Shown: one piece after another, positions 20,967-31,939 of the stretch
Numbering within the stretch: position 1 is the stretch's first letter
How the letters are laid out: each line of letters opens with the position of its first letter
Assembly (NCBI GenBank): GCA_030407085.1
Contig: CM059582.1
Location: 3,348,001-3,412,000 of the forward strand
DNA: 64,000 nt
Reading direction: 5' to 3'
DNA from: Trichopria drosophilae
Taxonomy: Eukaryota; Arthropoda; Insecta; Hymenoptera; Diapriidae
The notes under the pieces: model-generated
What the model saw: only the letters and a program-made list of their open reading frames with translations
Databases searched by the model: none
What the model was told of the DNA's origin: nothing
Translations under genes and position numbers: made by a program

Positions 20967-21323
20967 TTATTCATCGCATTGCTCGAGGTCCTTCACTACC
21001 CTCAATAGAATGTCACCTGGAGTTTCTCCTTTGACATTTTTTACATCATCTGAGCAGCCATTCTCAAGAAGTAACTTCCCTGCCTCCTTGTTCTGCAATA
21101 TTACCGCCAAGTGTAATGGGGTATTCCCATCTTCATCGGCTGCATCAAGGTCCGCACAGAACTCTATCAATAACTCCAAAATGGCGATCCCGGAATTATA
21201 GAGGGCTGCGTGGATTGGCGTTGATTGGTCATGTCTCCTTGCGTTCACATCGGCTCCGTGTAAAAGTAAATATTTCACATGGGCGAAATCTTCTCTAAAA
21301 ACGGCGTCGTATAAGTGATACAT
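20967..21323 (-). CDS. Ankyrin-repeat protein, left-arm copy
   Basis: 118-residue soluble protein made almost entirely of ankyrin repeats, a protein-protein interaction fold. Repeats in order: about residues 1-33 (degenerate, with YLLLHGADVNARR), 34-66 (TPIHAALYNSGIAILELLIE, then FCADLDAAD) and 67-99 (GNTPLHLAVILQNKEAGKLL, then LENGCSDD). A cap follows (GETPGDILLRV). No signal peptide or membrane segment. The start is the only Met before the first repeat. The protein is short compared with most cellular ankyrin proteins. The frame is intact in both arms. The partner is unknown, and I infer no pathway. Small ankyrin proteins also occur in insect-associated viruses and symbionts, but nothing here proves such an origin. 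Confidence 0.75.
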   Translation of the reverse strand: MYHLYDAVFREDFAHVKYLLLHGADVNARRHDQSTPIHAALYNSGIAILELLIEFCADLDAADEDGNTPLHLAVILQNKEAGKLLLENGCSDDVKNVKGETPGDILLRVVKDLEQCDE

Positions 21324-22296
21324 TGTTATGTAATGTCAGTCTTCTTCGGCTGTCGACAAGTAACTAAATTGTCTTGAGGCAACGAAGTCTCTGGCTATGA
21401 CGTTTTCAAAACAATAATAGTGGATGGAGGGGAAAATTTGGTTTCTGACGCTACCTGACCCTTTTATTGTTCTGGTCCGCTGATAAGCTTAACTACCTTC
21501 TCGGAACTTTCTTTACAGAAACACCTTCTATATCTCTTTATGTATTTGGTTTTCTTTACTAAATGGTTTACAAGTTATTACTGAACACGTGTGTGTCGAG
21601 AATTGCCTGCACTTTCCAAATGTCTTAATCCGATTACTAGTTTTGCAGTAAATGGTTTTTCCTAATGACTGTCGACAAGTCCGAGATATCGTAAGAAAAT
21701 GTTGAAGGTATTTCATGAGTAATTTTCAACAAATTGTCAATTTTTTAATACACACAATTCAATTGTTAAACATTTATTTTGTATTTAATATTTTGGTTGT
21801 TTATGGTAAGCACTAAGTGTATGAAACAAGAAGTAGCTCCAAACGCACTACTTACACCCGTACTAAGTAAATGTCTAACATTAGAGAAAACATTTGTAAT
21901 GACCCTAATATTATGTACTATTAACGTAACTAAAATTATACAAAACATAAGTAAGAAAGATTGAAATCAGAGGATGCAATATATTAAGAATTACATAGCC
22001 GAAGAGAGTTTACGCTTTTTAGGTTAGTGTATATGATACTCTTCTTAATATTTAATAATTTTTTTGTACAGTCGGTGACCATAAAAAACGGATAACTTTG
22101 AGCTTTATAATACTATTTTAAACGTATATACAATATCAGTTAAAAAGACATTGACATTAAAATAAATTAGTAGACATATCGATGACATTTAAATAAAAGG
22201 CTTTATATTTCGACCTTTTCGAGACTTTTTAAAACAAAAAACAGAACAAATCTATTGGCGTGGTTGGTTATTTACCAAGAAGAAAGTTATTTTTCA
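21324..22296. other. Inner part of the left arm, no gene seen
   Basis: Mirrors 24753-25734. Short ORFs (21528-21716, 21766-21964) have counterparts in the other arm but no domain. The ankyrin gene upstream region lies at 21324-21480. Confidence 0.5.
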
Positions 22297-22489
22297 ACGC
22301 ATCCGTCCATGCAACTCTTTTTAATACTCAGCGAATGCTCCTTTTATGAAGAATTTCTATTCATATTAAATATTTTACACATTACCGGTATAGTTTCGTT
22401 TTATTTATGACATGGCTTATAAAATGTATTCAATAATCTAAAAACAGTACTTTCCTAGACTTTGTGATTATTCTTGGAACGTATCACAT

Positions 22490-23390
22490 TGTAACGGAAA
22501 TGCCATTTTATTTAAAATGTTAATTCTAATAATACCTAGTGTCGTTGGCATTCCGTTAACTCTCGGGCCCGGACGGTGGTACCAATAATGTTTGAGGGTT
22601 TCAGGAACGTCGGCAACAATGGGAAGGCGACCACCGAAAACTGTAAGTTAAGGTAGGTCGCGAACCGATGAAAAGACATGTCCGCGAAAACCCGCGGTAG
22701 CCAGATCTCTGCGAGCGCTTAGACGGCGAACGAGCCTCACAAAATTTTTGTTATTTTTCGGTGCGAATATCGACGACCATCGCGTTGGTCAAATAAGGAC
22801 GGACGTCCCTCTTAAAAATTAAAATAGTGCGGCCAACTGCAGTGGCAAATATCGTGGGACAAGCGGCGTCCATCGTGCGAGTGAGAGAGAGAGATTGACC
22901 GAACATGTGCGTACCGAGACGTACCAACAAATGTAAGTACTAGCTTTGGACTAGTCTATGTAATTCTTGGGTCAATCTTGATTTTAATATTAATTTAATA
23001 AATTACTTTATATTTACTTCTCTCCCTTTTATTTAATGCACGACATTTCACGTCATAAGTTCTGTCCTAAGAACTTTGTCTTTGGTGTCGGATTCGTTTC
23101 TTACCAAATTGGTCGTCTCGCGTTTTCCGGGTATTTGCAGATTTGACTTGGGACGACCGAGTGTTACTCTGGAAAGATGAGAACACGTAACTCCTAATTA
23201 AAAATTTGCACGGCGTCCATTCAGGTTGGATTTACACGACGTTTGCAACAATCGGCGCGAGATGATTTAGTTGAATGTACGAGACCCTAGTCGTTTATCT
23301 AATTTTGAATTAATGTATATAAAAGATCTACACACGAATAATTCGTAATAAACGTATCATTACGTATACTAACTTTGTTATTTGTCTGTA
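22490..23390 (+). repeat. Possible solo LTR or promoter block in the spacer
   Basis: Starts TGTAACGGAAATGCC at 22490 and has a matching inverted GGCATTCCGTT about 60 bases later. Downstream are a TATA-like motif (23316) and AATAAA (23347), in the order expected for an LTR. I could not define its 3' end or a target duplication, so this is a weak call. Confidence 0.3.
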
Positions 23391-23992
23391 AACTACTCTT
23401 CTTATAATAATCTATTTCTAAAATGTATAATTCATAAATACAATTCATAATTAAAAAAAGCAAAATCTAATAATGATCACACCATTATTCATTAAAAGAC
23501 CAAAGATTTCTAAAAATACCAAAATCCAAATATCGCGAATAAAAATCGGCACTAATTATTTACAGTACACAACAAAAATACAAATAAAAACGTAATTGTA
23601 ATAAAACAACAAAAAAGGATGTTAGTTTTAAATGTTATAATAATCGCTTCAATCATGTGGTAATTTTATTATATCAATATCTAATTAATAGAGTAGAATA
23701 GGTACAGAATTATATTAAAATTAATTGCTTAGCAAATCACCAAACGAACATGATAAAGCATCCTCAACACATATAAGTTACATCCCGCATGGAAAAAATA
23801 TTCGATGAAAATATATGCGAGAATATATGTGGCATATATTTCATATATTGCATTTTTCGCCGAAAATACAAAATACATTTATTTACCATATATGTCGCAT
23901 ATATTTATTTTCCGTGTGGGATGTCCCTGTAAATATCATGATATTCTCTAATGCTATCAGATATAATGTATATATATGTATATATACATATA

Positions 23993-24737
23993 CAGGGTCA
24001 TCGAAAAGCATCGGACCCCCCTAATATCTTCAGTTAGAATGCACTTAGGAGAAAATGTCCAATAGCAAAGTTGTATGGTTTCAAGCGGGGAGTAAGATGA
24101 TGACCTTGACTTTGACCTTGACCATGTCCTTCAAGGTCATTTCAAGGTCAATCTTATTTTTTTAAATAGAACCCCCTACATTTTATTGCATATTCTTATA
24201 GCTTATCTCGAGAGCTTTCCAAAACACTATAATAAAATATTTTTTTATTAAGTACTTTTTGAGTTATAAAGGTTTGAAGTTAACAATTTTTTTGACACAA
24301 AATGTAGAATACCTTGTAAAATATTATTTAGTTTTCAGTAATCATAACCTTAATATTTTGTGCGCGGAATAATGAGACCAATTAATTGGTTTAAAGAAAA
24401 TACATTAATCGGATCCCCCTAATATTTTCAGTAAGAATGCAAATTGTTAACTTCAAACCTTTATAACTCAAAAAGTACTTAATAAAAAAATATTTTATTA
24501 TAGTGTTTTGGAAAGCTCTCGAGATAAGCTATAAGAATATGCAATAAAATGTAGGGGGTTCTATTTAAAAAAATAAGATTGACCTTGAAATGACCTTGAA
24601 GGACATGGTCAAGGTCAAAGTCAAGGTCATCATCTTACTCCCCGCTTGAAACCATACAACTTTGCTATTGGACATTTTCTCCTAAGTGCATTCTAACTGA
24701 AGATATTAGGGGGGTCCGATACTTTTCGATGACCCTG
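23993..24737. mobile_element. Palindromic 745-bp MITE related to the mariner-type element
   Basis: Ends are CAGGGTCATCGAAAAGCATC at 23993 and the complement ending at 24737, each flanked by TA. The two halves are near-perfect inverted copies of about 340 bp around a short unpaired centre near 24300-24400. Like the 8971-12250 element it starts CAGGGT-ATC and is full of TGACCTTGA repeats, but the sequences are otherwise different. No coding capacity. Confidence 0.88.
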
Positions 24738-24752
24738 TATATACATATATAT

Positions 24753-25734
24753 TGAAAAATAACTTTCTTCTTGGTAAATAACCAACCACGCCAAGAGATT
24801 TGTTCTGTTTTTTGTTTTAAAAAGTCTCGAAAAGGTCGAAATATAAAGCCTTTTATTTAAATATCATCGATATGTCTACTAATTTATTTTAATGTCAATG
24901 TCTTTTTAACTGATATTGTATATACGTTTAAAATAGTATTATAAAGCTCAAAGTTATCCGTTTTTTATGGTCACCGACTGTACAAAAAAATTATTAAATA
25001 TTAAGAAGAGTATCATATACACTAACCTAAAAAGCGTAAACTCTCTTCGGCTATGTAATTTTTAATATATTGCATCCTCTGATTTCAATCTTTCTTACTT
25101 ATGTTTTGTATAATTTTAGTTACGTTAATAGTACATAATATTAGGGTCATTACAAATGTTTTCTCTAATGTTAGACATTTACTTAGTACGGGTGTAAGTA
25201 GTGCGTTTGGAGCTACTTCTTGTTTCATACACTTAGTGCTTACCATAAACAACCAAAATATTAAATACAAAATAAATGTTTAACAATTGAATTGTGTGTA
25301 TTAAAAAGTTGACAATTTGTTGAAAATTACTCATGAAATACCTTCAACATTTTCTTACCGATAGTTCGATATCTCGGACTTGTCGACAGTCATTAGGAAA
25401 AACCATTTACTGCAAAACTAGTAATCGGATTAAGACATTTGGAAAGTGCAGGCAATTTTCGACACACACGTGTTCAGTAATAACTTGTAAACCATTTAGT
25501 AAAGAAAACCAAATACATAAAGAGATATAGAAGGTGTTTCTGTAAAGAAAGTTCCGAGAAGGTAGTTAAGCTTATCAGCGGACCAGAACAATAAAAGGGT
25601 CAGGTAGCGTCAGAAACCAAATTTTCCCCTCCATCCACTATTATTGTTTTGAAAACGTCATAGCCAGAGACTTCGTTGCCTCAAGACAATTTAGTTACTT
25701 GTCGACAGCCGAAGAAGACTGACATTACATAACA
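24753..25734. other. Inner part of the right arm and ankyrin gene upstream region
   Basis: Mirrors 21324-22296. An extra short stretch near 25361-25369 (TTACCGATAGTTCGATATCT versus TTACGATATCT in the left arm) is a local duplication not present in the other arm. No gene recognised before 25735. Confidence 0.5.
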
Positions 25735-26091
25735 ATGTATCACTTATACGACGCCGTTTTTAGAGAAGATTTCGCCCATGTGAAATATTTACTTTTACAC
25801 GGAGCCGATGTGAACGCAAGGAGACATGACCAATCAACGCCAATCCACGCAGCCCTCTATAATTCCGGGATCGCCATTTTGGAGTTATTGATAGAGTTCT
25901 GTGCGGACCTTGATGCAGCCGATGAAGATGGGAATACCCCATTACACTTGGCGGTAATATTGCAGAACAAGGAGGCAGGGAAGTTACTTCTTGAGAATGG
26001 CTGCTCAGATGATGTAAAAAATGTCAAAGGAGAAACTCCAGGTGACATTCTATTGAGGGTATTGAAGGATCTCGAGCAATGCGATGAATAA
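25735..26091 (+). CDS. Ankyrin-repeat protein, right-arm copy
   Basis: 118 residues, identical to the left-arm protein except for Leu instead of Val in the C-terminal cap (LLRVLKDLEQ versus LLRVVKDLEQ). Three ankyrin repeats with the usual TPLHLA and LLLENG-type motifs. The copies diverge from each other in opposite directions about the spacer. The intact frame in both copies, amid decayed retroviral sequence, suggests either recent duplication or retained function; silent changes between the copies exist but are few. No expression signal can be judged from the sequence. Confidence 0.75.
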   Translation: MYHLYDAVFREDFAHVKYLLLHGADVNARRHDQSTPIHAALYNSGIAILELLIEFCADLDAADEDGNTPLHLAVILQNKEAGKLLLENGCSDDVKNVKGETPGDILLRVLKDLEQCDE

Positions 26092-26840
26092 TCATCGAAT
26101 TCTAACATCGGACAATGAGAAAACAAAAAGAATCAGCGAACAGAAGACTCTAAATAAATTTGCGTATTATGTACGAATGGCAAAATCACCGATATATTCG
26201 ACGAGTGCAAAGTTTTTCGTGCGAGCGAAGCGAGGATGACGATCATACTCGTCAGATGTCGATATTTCTCCTGAATCGACATTTTTAATACGACGGGTGT
26301 GGAGCTCGATAATTTGCTCCGGAATATTTCACTGCAGGGCGCAAAATCGATTGCTACTCCCGAAGTGTTAAAAACAATATTTTTAAACACGCCTGTGTTT
26401 TATATTTATTTATGAATAATTATAAATAAATATCAAACACTGACAGTCCTAAGCCTGTGTAAAGTGTGAAGGAAAATTTTCTTATTATGATACAATAATC
26501 TGTAGGCAGTCAGCAAGTTTTTAAGTACTTCCAGCTCAAAAGGTTAGAAATTTGACTTTTGAATACAGTTTGAATACAAACTGATTTTGTTCTTATTTGA
26601 TTCATGGATACAAAACGTGTATAAATTGCCTTTTTTTATTATTTGGATGAATAGGGATAATTGAGATGAAATAATTAAAATTAAAGTAGAAAGTGCAATC
26701 CCCAACACCAGTTTATTACAATAATGGTGTCCGGTCGTAGACTCGATTTTATGCAAAAATCGTGAACCTGGAACTCTGTTCAATGTTTAAATGTTTTTAA
26801 GGTTATGGAGGAGGTTCGTTCGCACATAGTTTAGTACGAT
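26092..26840. other. Right-arm stretch between ankyrin gene and gag remnant, no gene seen
   Basis: Mirror of 20215-20966. The antisense ORFs at 25857-26126 and 26133-26390 are shadows with no domain. Confidence 0.5.
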
Positions 26841-28480
26841 TTGATGGATGATATGGACACTAGTCAACCAACAAGGTTGCGAAAGATGGAGCGAGTTGAA
26901 TATTCTCCGACTGTCTTGAGAAGGGTTGGTAGTAAAGTTCTGCTTACATTTGTTAAGAAAAGTAAAATGGAAACAGAAAAAACTATTAATGCATATAAAG
27001 GTCCGGCAACGAAAATAAATTAAAAATTAAAAATGGAGGCGGAACTAGAATCTCTCAAAAGGAAACTAGTCGAATTTTGAGGGAGTTGCAAATTGTATTA
27101 TTGAGCTTCGTAACAAAGTTAACGAATGCAATATGGATATTATTAACTCGCGTAAAGAAAATGAAACTCGGAAAGAGAAAATTGTTCAACTTCCTCAAAG
27201 TAGGACCATGGACGGAGCTAATATGTTGTGAAACATAGTTGATAGTTTTGCAAATAGTTTTCAACAATTTCAAACCAAAAACCAGTGCCTTGTTTTCAAT
27301 GCTTTTGATTCAGAAAATCCCAAGGAACATGTATAGAAATATAGAAATTCCCGACTTTAATTTGCAGAAAATTCTTTAAGGAACATAACCAAGTTGTGGT
27401 ATCCAACCTCGGGTCGGAATATTGAATCGTATACGGAATTTAAGCAGGTATTTTTGAAGAAATATGATTCGCCTTCGTATCAAATGAATGTCTGCAGACC
27501 GTAATCATGGTTATTTGGAGCTTGCAAAAGTTTAATCCCAATTGGGGGATGGTTTAAAATATTATTTAGAACAAGTACAGGAGGCGGGTTATGTGTTCCC
27601 AGACGCACCTCGAAAATTAATTAATGAGGAGATTGTTTTCGGATACGATTCGGTATGCATTGGTCATTGCAGATTTCTCACGGAATGAGGAAGTTGCAGA
27701 TACCTGTCTCTTTTAGAATACGGTAATAATAGCAATGGTTATAATCGGGAAAGACCAGATGTTTCACAGAATGCGCCTAATCGTGGAATTCTGAATCTTG
27801 GTGGTATTCACCGGATGAGAATCCTTCAGAAACGGGAGCGGATGAATGATGGAAACGGTGGCAATTTTTAAAATTTTGATTCGCATAATGGAAGGCAAAA
27901 TCATTCTTACTGAAATTCGGAATCCCCTTTTCGCTATGATGGCAATTCGTGGAAAGGTCAAGGTCATGATATAATAAGAAAGGTATAGCAACGCGCATGC
28001 TAGAGAAGGGAGAAAAATCGAGCTGCCAACCACAATTCTGTAAGATTTTTCAGGTTACTCTATTGTTTGTGAATTCTCGGAATCGAGAAAACTTAATCTG
28101 TTGTGATTGGCTGTTCACTGCGCATCCTCCTAATTGCTATATCTTTCTGATTGTACCATGGCCAAGGTAAAATAGAGGTAAATATGTTGGAATGCCAGCT
28201 GTAAAGCAACCACCTCCCATTTTTAATCCAACGAACGTTAAAGCGGATATGTCTAGCAGGTCTAATCAAATATATTGTAATATTCTAATTCATTTAACCC
28301 GAGTTGAAACTGTGATCCAATCAATTTTAATTAGGATTCAACTCGATTAGAAGAGGTCCGTTATCTGGTTGGATTAATTTTGACTTAGAGCAGGACCTAT
28401 TGTGGGATGTAGCTTGCACGGGTCGACAAGGAATAGACGAGATCAGAAAGGTTGAAGACTACACCGTAATCTCAATAAGA
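26841..28480 (+). pseudogene. Decayed retroviral-type gag, right arm
   Basis: Begins with the 60-codon MMDDMDTSQPTRLRKMERVE frame (26841-27023). It continues in broken frames through a coiled-coil-like part, a capsid-like part (NAFDSENPKEHV, EFKQVFLKKYDSPSYQ) and an Arg/Asn/Gly-rich tail near 27740-27870, before the protease at about 28500. This is the same remnant as on the left arm. No RT, RNase H or integrase follows, so only the 5' half of an element was captured. Confidence 0.55.
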
Positions 28481-28493
28481 ATAGTAAACAAAG

Positions 28494-29649
28494 TTTTTGG
28501 GGCCTTGTCGATACGGGCAGCACAATTACATGCATCTCAGACTCGGTTTATGAAGATATAAAAAATGATTGTAATCTCCTTGAGTTACCAGTCTCTAATG
28601 TCTGTGTAACTACTGCGATTGGGAAAAGGACGACTATTGTTAACCCTTTGCGGCATAGTGGGATGCTCAGCATCCCACCTATTTTCTCTCAGTTTTTAAT
28701 TAATTATTCGGCTGTTTTCATCTAAGCAATCGGGTTTTTGAGTTAATTATGTTAATAAGATGTATATAATCATAAAAAAAGTTACATATTATCAATTATC
28801 GTTAATTTTTAATTATTATAAATAAATAACCACGGAAAAATATCAATAATTTCAGAAAAAATTCATTTTTGATTGAACAATTATATATATTTGCATGAAA
28901 CTATAGCATTTTATGTTTTTTGGGTCGCTGATTTCGAATCTGACGTCAGATTTGTAAAAATTAAAATGGCGGATCCAAGATGGCGGACCGAAATATGAAA
29001 AGTTGCTCGATCTATACGAAATTTGTTACTCCGGGGTTTTCGGGATCGCTGATTACGAATCTGAAGTCAGATTTTGAAAATTCAAAATGGCGGATCCAAG
29101 ATGGCTGACCAAAATTTAAAAACGTACCAATTTTCAAGAAAATCCAACACTCGATTTTTACGTTCGTTCGCCATCCTAGATCCGCCAATTTGAATTTTGC
29201 AAATCTGAAGTCAGATTCGAAATCAGCGACCCCGAAAACCCCCAAGTAACAAATTTCGCTGAGATCGAGCCACTTTTTATATTTCGGTCCGCCATTTTGA
29301 ATTTTCAAAATCTCACTTCAGATTCGAAATCAGCGACCCCGAAAACCCCCGAGTAACAAATTTCGCTTAGATCAAGCAACTTTTTATATTTCGGTCCGCC
29401 ATCTTGGATCCGCCATTTTGAATTTTCAAAATCTGACTTCAGATTCAAAATCAGCGACCCCGAAAACCCCCGAGTAACAATTTTCAGCTGTTTTCCGTGT
29501 AAAGAAAAATGTATGCCGCAAAGGGTTAAAAAACAAATTCAAATTGACGTTGAGGTAAAATATAAAAGGGTAGATTCGCTGTTCCTTGTGGTTCTTAAGC
29601 TAAGGTTCGTGCAACGTCATGTTAGGATACGACTGGTTGAGAAAAAATA
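28494..29649 (+). pseudogene. Retroviral-type protease remnant, right arm, split by a MITE
   Basis: LVDTGSTITCISDSVYEDIK reads from about 28500 and continues to KRTTIV at 28639. It is broken by the MITE at 28644-29525 and resumes at 29530 (KQIQIDVEVKYKRVD). The unsplit mirror is at 18314-18583. Confidence 0.75.
28644..29525. mobile_element. piggyBac-type MITE (TTAA target), right arm only
   Basis: 882 bp with terminal inverted repeats CCCTTTGCGGCATA (28644-28657, complement ending at 29525). The target TTAA is at 28640-28643 and 29526-29529. The left arm has one TTAA at the matching place (about 18435). TTAA targets and C-rich short ends are the hallmark of piggyBac-related elements. The interior holds five degenerate units of about 115 bp around GCGGATCCAAGATGGCGGAC, two in one orientation and three in the other. 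No transposase. Confidence 0.93.
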
Positions 29650-31562
29650 GTGTCAATTTCATTAGAGGATACGATTGTTGCGGATATTTGAAACCTTTGC
29701 GCTGATGATTGTTTAGATAAACTTGCGGTAGTTTGCGTGAAAGGCTTAGCTATCTTAAGGAATACGGATGAAATAGGGGAAGATTCTCAGGGAAAGCCTC
29801 GAGGTCTTTGAGCCTCGAAGAATCTGGATGAAAATATAAAAATAAATTTGGTTAAACATGCAGATTTGGAAAAATTAGTAAAAAAACATGCAATTTAAAA
29901 GATCTCAAGATATGATAAAAAATAAGCAGGTTGAGAATACTCGCGCGAATAATAAAAAAAAGTCAAAATAACAAGAAATGTGAAAGTCATGCGGTGATAA
30001 ATAGTAGAGTATTAATAAATAGAAAAATAATCGAGAGTGGAGGAGCTGAGATTTTTCAATTTGAAGAAGAGTAATACTTTCTCTCTTTTACAATATCATT
30101 AATAATAAAAACTATATTCTTTTGATATGTTGAAAAATACTTCTTCCAAATACATTATATTCCGGGGAACAACTACCTTAAATTGACAATCTTTGACCAA
30201 ATACGCGTAAAGCAGTGTCGTGCTTAAATTTCTTATAAATTTGTTTCAACTTTTTGATTATGATAACTTTAACCAATCAGTTTGAACCAAATTTCTCCAA
30301 GTTTGTGAGAGCAAAACGTATCCAAAAATATGGTTATGGATTAATTTAAGTGAAGAATTATATTTTTGGTCTTAGTATTGCATCAAACATTAAGCGATAA
30401 TAGCGAAATGAAGTGACAGTTATGATCAATCTGATTCATTTGTGATGTTTTGCAACAAATTTGGTTTTTATAAATATGTGTCGAAACACAGATTGCTGGT
30501 GAATTATAGTAACTGAATCAGGTTTCCATTTTCTGATCAAAGTTTCAAAAAATCGAGTGATGCTTAAATTTCATAAAATTTTGTTTCAACTTTTTAAGTA
30601 TGATAGCTTTAACTAATCAGTTTGAACCAAATTTCTCCAAGTTTGTGAGAGCAAAACGTATCTAGAAATATAATAATAAATTAATTTAAATCGAGAATTA
30701 CGTTTTTGGTTTTAGAATATAGCTGAACAATTTTCACTGACAACAGCGACATTAACACAATGCGCCCTAGCTGTCGGTCAACTTCTATTTTCTCAGCTCG
30801 CATAAAGCAATGACAGTTTTATACAATTATCATAAAGTACAAAAAACTGATCCCCTATGCTACTGAAATCAATATCATATTATAGGTCACATGACATTTA
30901 ATACGATTATAATTAACAATTACTTTAAGAATTAATACTCTGGTATTTAACGCATCTAAAATCATTCATAAAGCAAAGAAGTACGTAAAATATTATAAAT
31001 CTTATTGTGTTTATCCTATGAGTTACAAAATACTGGATGTGATATAAGATGAGAATATTAATTCTTACAATAAATGATACTTACAATCGTATGGAATGTC
31101 ATGTGACCTCTCACCCGAAATTTTTTTTAGTAGAGTAGTGGATCAGTTGTTTATACTTTAGTATAATTGCATAAAACTGTTGTTCTTGCTTTATGCGAAT
31201 TATGAAAATGTCAGCACTTACTGACATAAGAAACCTAACCTCTTTAACCTGTTAAAGCGGATAAAAAATTGGGGAGATTCACATTTTATTTTATTTTTCA
31301 TCGTTTCACATACGTATAATGAATTCCGCAAAATTTTTATTTTGCGACATTCATGAAAAGCACATTGTATGTGTGTACTTTTTCAGTACTCACAAAACAT
31401 AACACACCCGTTTGACACTTGACCGAGCTGCCGAGAATACCGGTACCCTACTACCCTGTTTGTTTTCATGCAAGTAAGACGTATTCAACATGTGTATACA
31501 CTGAAATCGTCCGAGCCTGGTACCAAAATCGTCTTAGTCTTGCACGAATTTAGGGCGGCGGA
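29650..31562. other. Right-arm non-coding stretch
   Basis: Mirror of 16405-18300. It begins with a possible protease/linker tail (LEDTIVADI, LVKHADLEKLVKKH) of the retroviral remnant up to about 29900, then duplicated CTCCAAGTTTGTGAGAGCAA blocks (30297 and 30637) and an inverted pair around 30810-31190. No RT found. Confidence 0.5.
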
Positions 31563-31939
31563 GTGGAGACTATCGTTGTTCCGCACTTGTACGATTTCGG
31601 CATAGAGTATGCACGAATTACACGCGCGCCCTCTCTCTTTTTCCGTCCGGAGACCTCGGTACCGCGATCTTACAACTTCGGCCGTTTTCGGTTGAACGTG
31701 GCGCGTTTCGGGTCTCCCCTCTTCCGCACGTTAACTGTTTCGAGAGGGTAGTACGGGAATCGCGCCTTTAGTCTATCCGTGCGGTCAGTTAAAACGAAAA
31801 ATTATTTCATAGAGTAAATATGCGCAAGTGAAGAAGCAACTTGTTTATTTTCATCGTTAACGTCATTTGCATTATCCAAAATGAAGTGTGTAACGATATA
31901 ACTGGACAAGGTTATACTAGTTTTTTTCATAAAATATGT

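Larger units (their letters stand above)
22297..24752. other. Spacer of the giant inverted repeat
   Basis: Single-copy within the window except for a palindromic MITE (23993-24737). It includes a more GC-rich block (22560-22960) without long ORFs, a TATA-like TATATAAAAG at 23316-23325 and an AATAAA at 23347-23352. Confidence 0.7.
7220..31785. repeat. Giant inverted repeat (about 6.1-kb arms plus spacer) with nested insertions
   Basis: The left arm, 7220-22296, read in reverse complement matches the right arm, 24753-31785, end to end. Outer ends are CCGCACGGATAGACTAAAGG at 7221 and its complement ending at 31784. Inner ends are at 22296 and 24753. Removing the hAT insertion from the left arm and the TTAA-flanked MITE from the right leaves about 6.10 and 6.15 kb. 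By eye the arms differ by a few substitutions per several hundred bases plus small indels, for example an extra TTCGATA-type stretch near 25363. Contents of each arm: a GC-rich outer end, foldback sequence, gag-protease remnant and ankyrin ORF. The spacer is 22297-24752. No convincing target duplication flanks the whole; only GTTA is shared near both ends. It could be a foldback-type element, a segmental inverted duplication, or an assembly join of two haplotypes. Confidence 0.9.

Noticed and set aside
20668..26390. ORFs antisense to the ankyrin genes (20932-21201, 25857-26126 and others)
   Set aside because: They are mirror-strand shadows; similarity between arms follows from the DNA duplication.
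7220..31785. Calling the giant inverted repeat a Maverick/Polinton or a bracovirus segment
   Set aside because: No DNA polymerase B, integrase, packaging ATPase, capsid or virulence-type gene family is visible; an ankyrin ORF alone is not enough.
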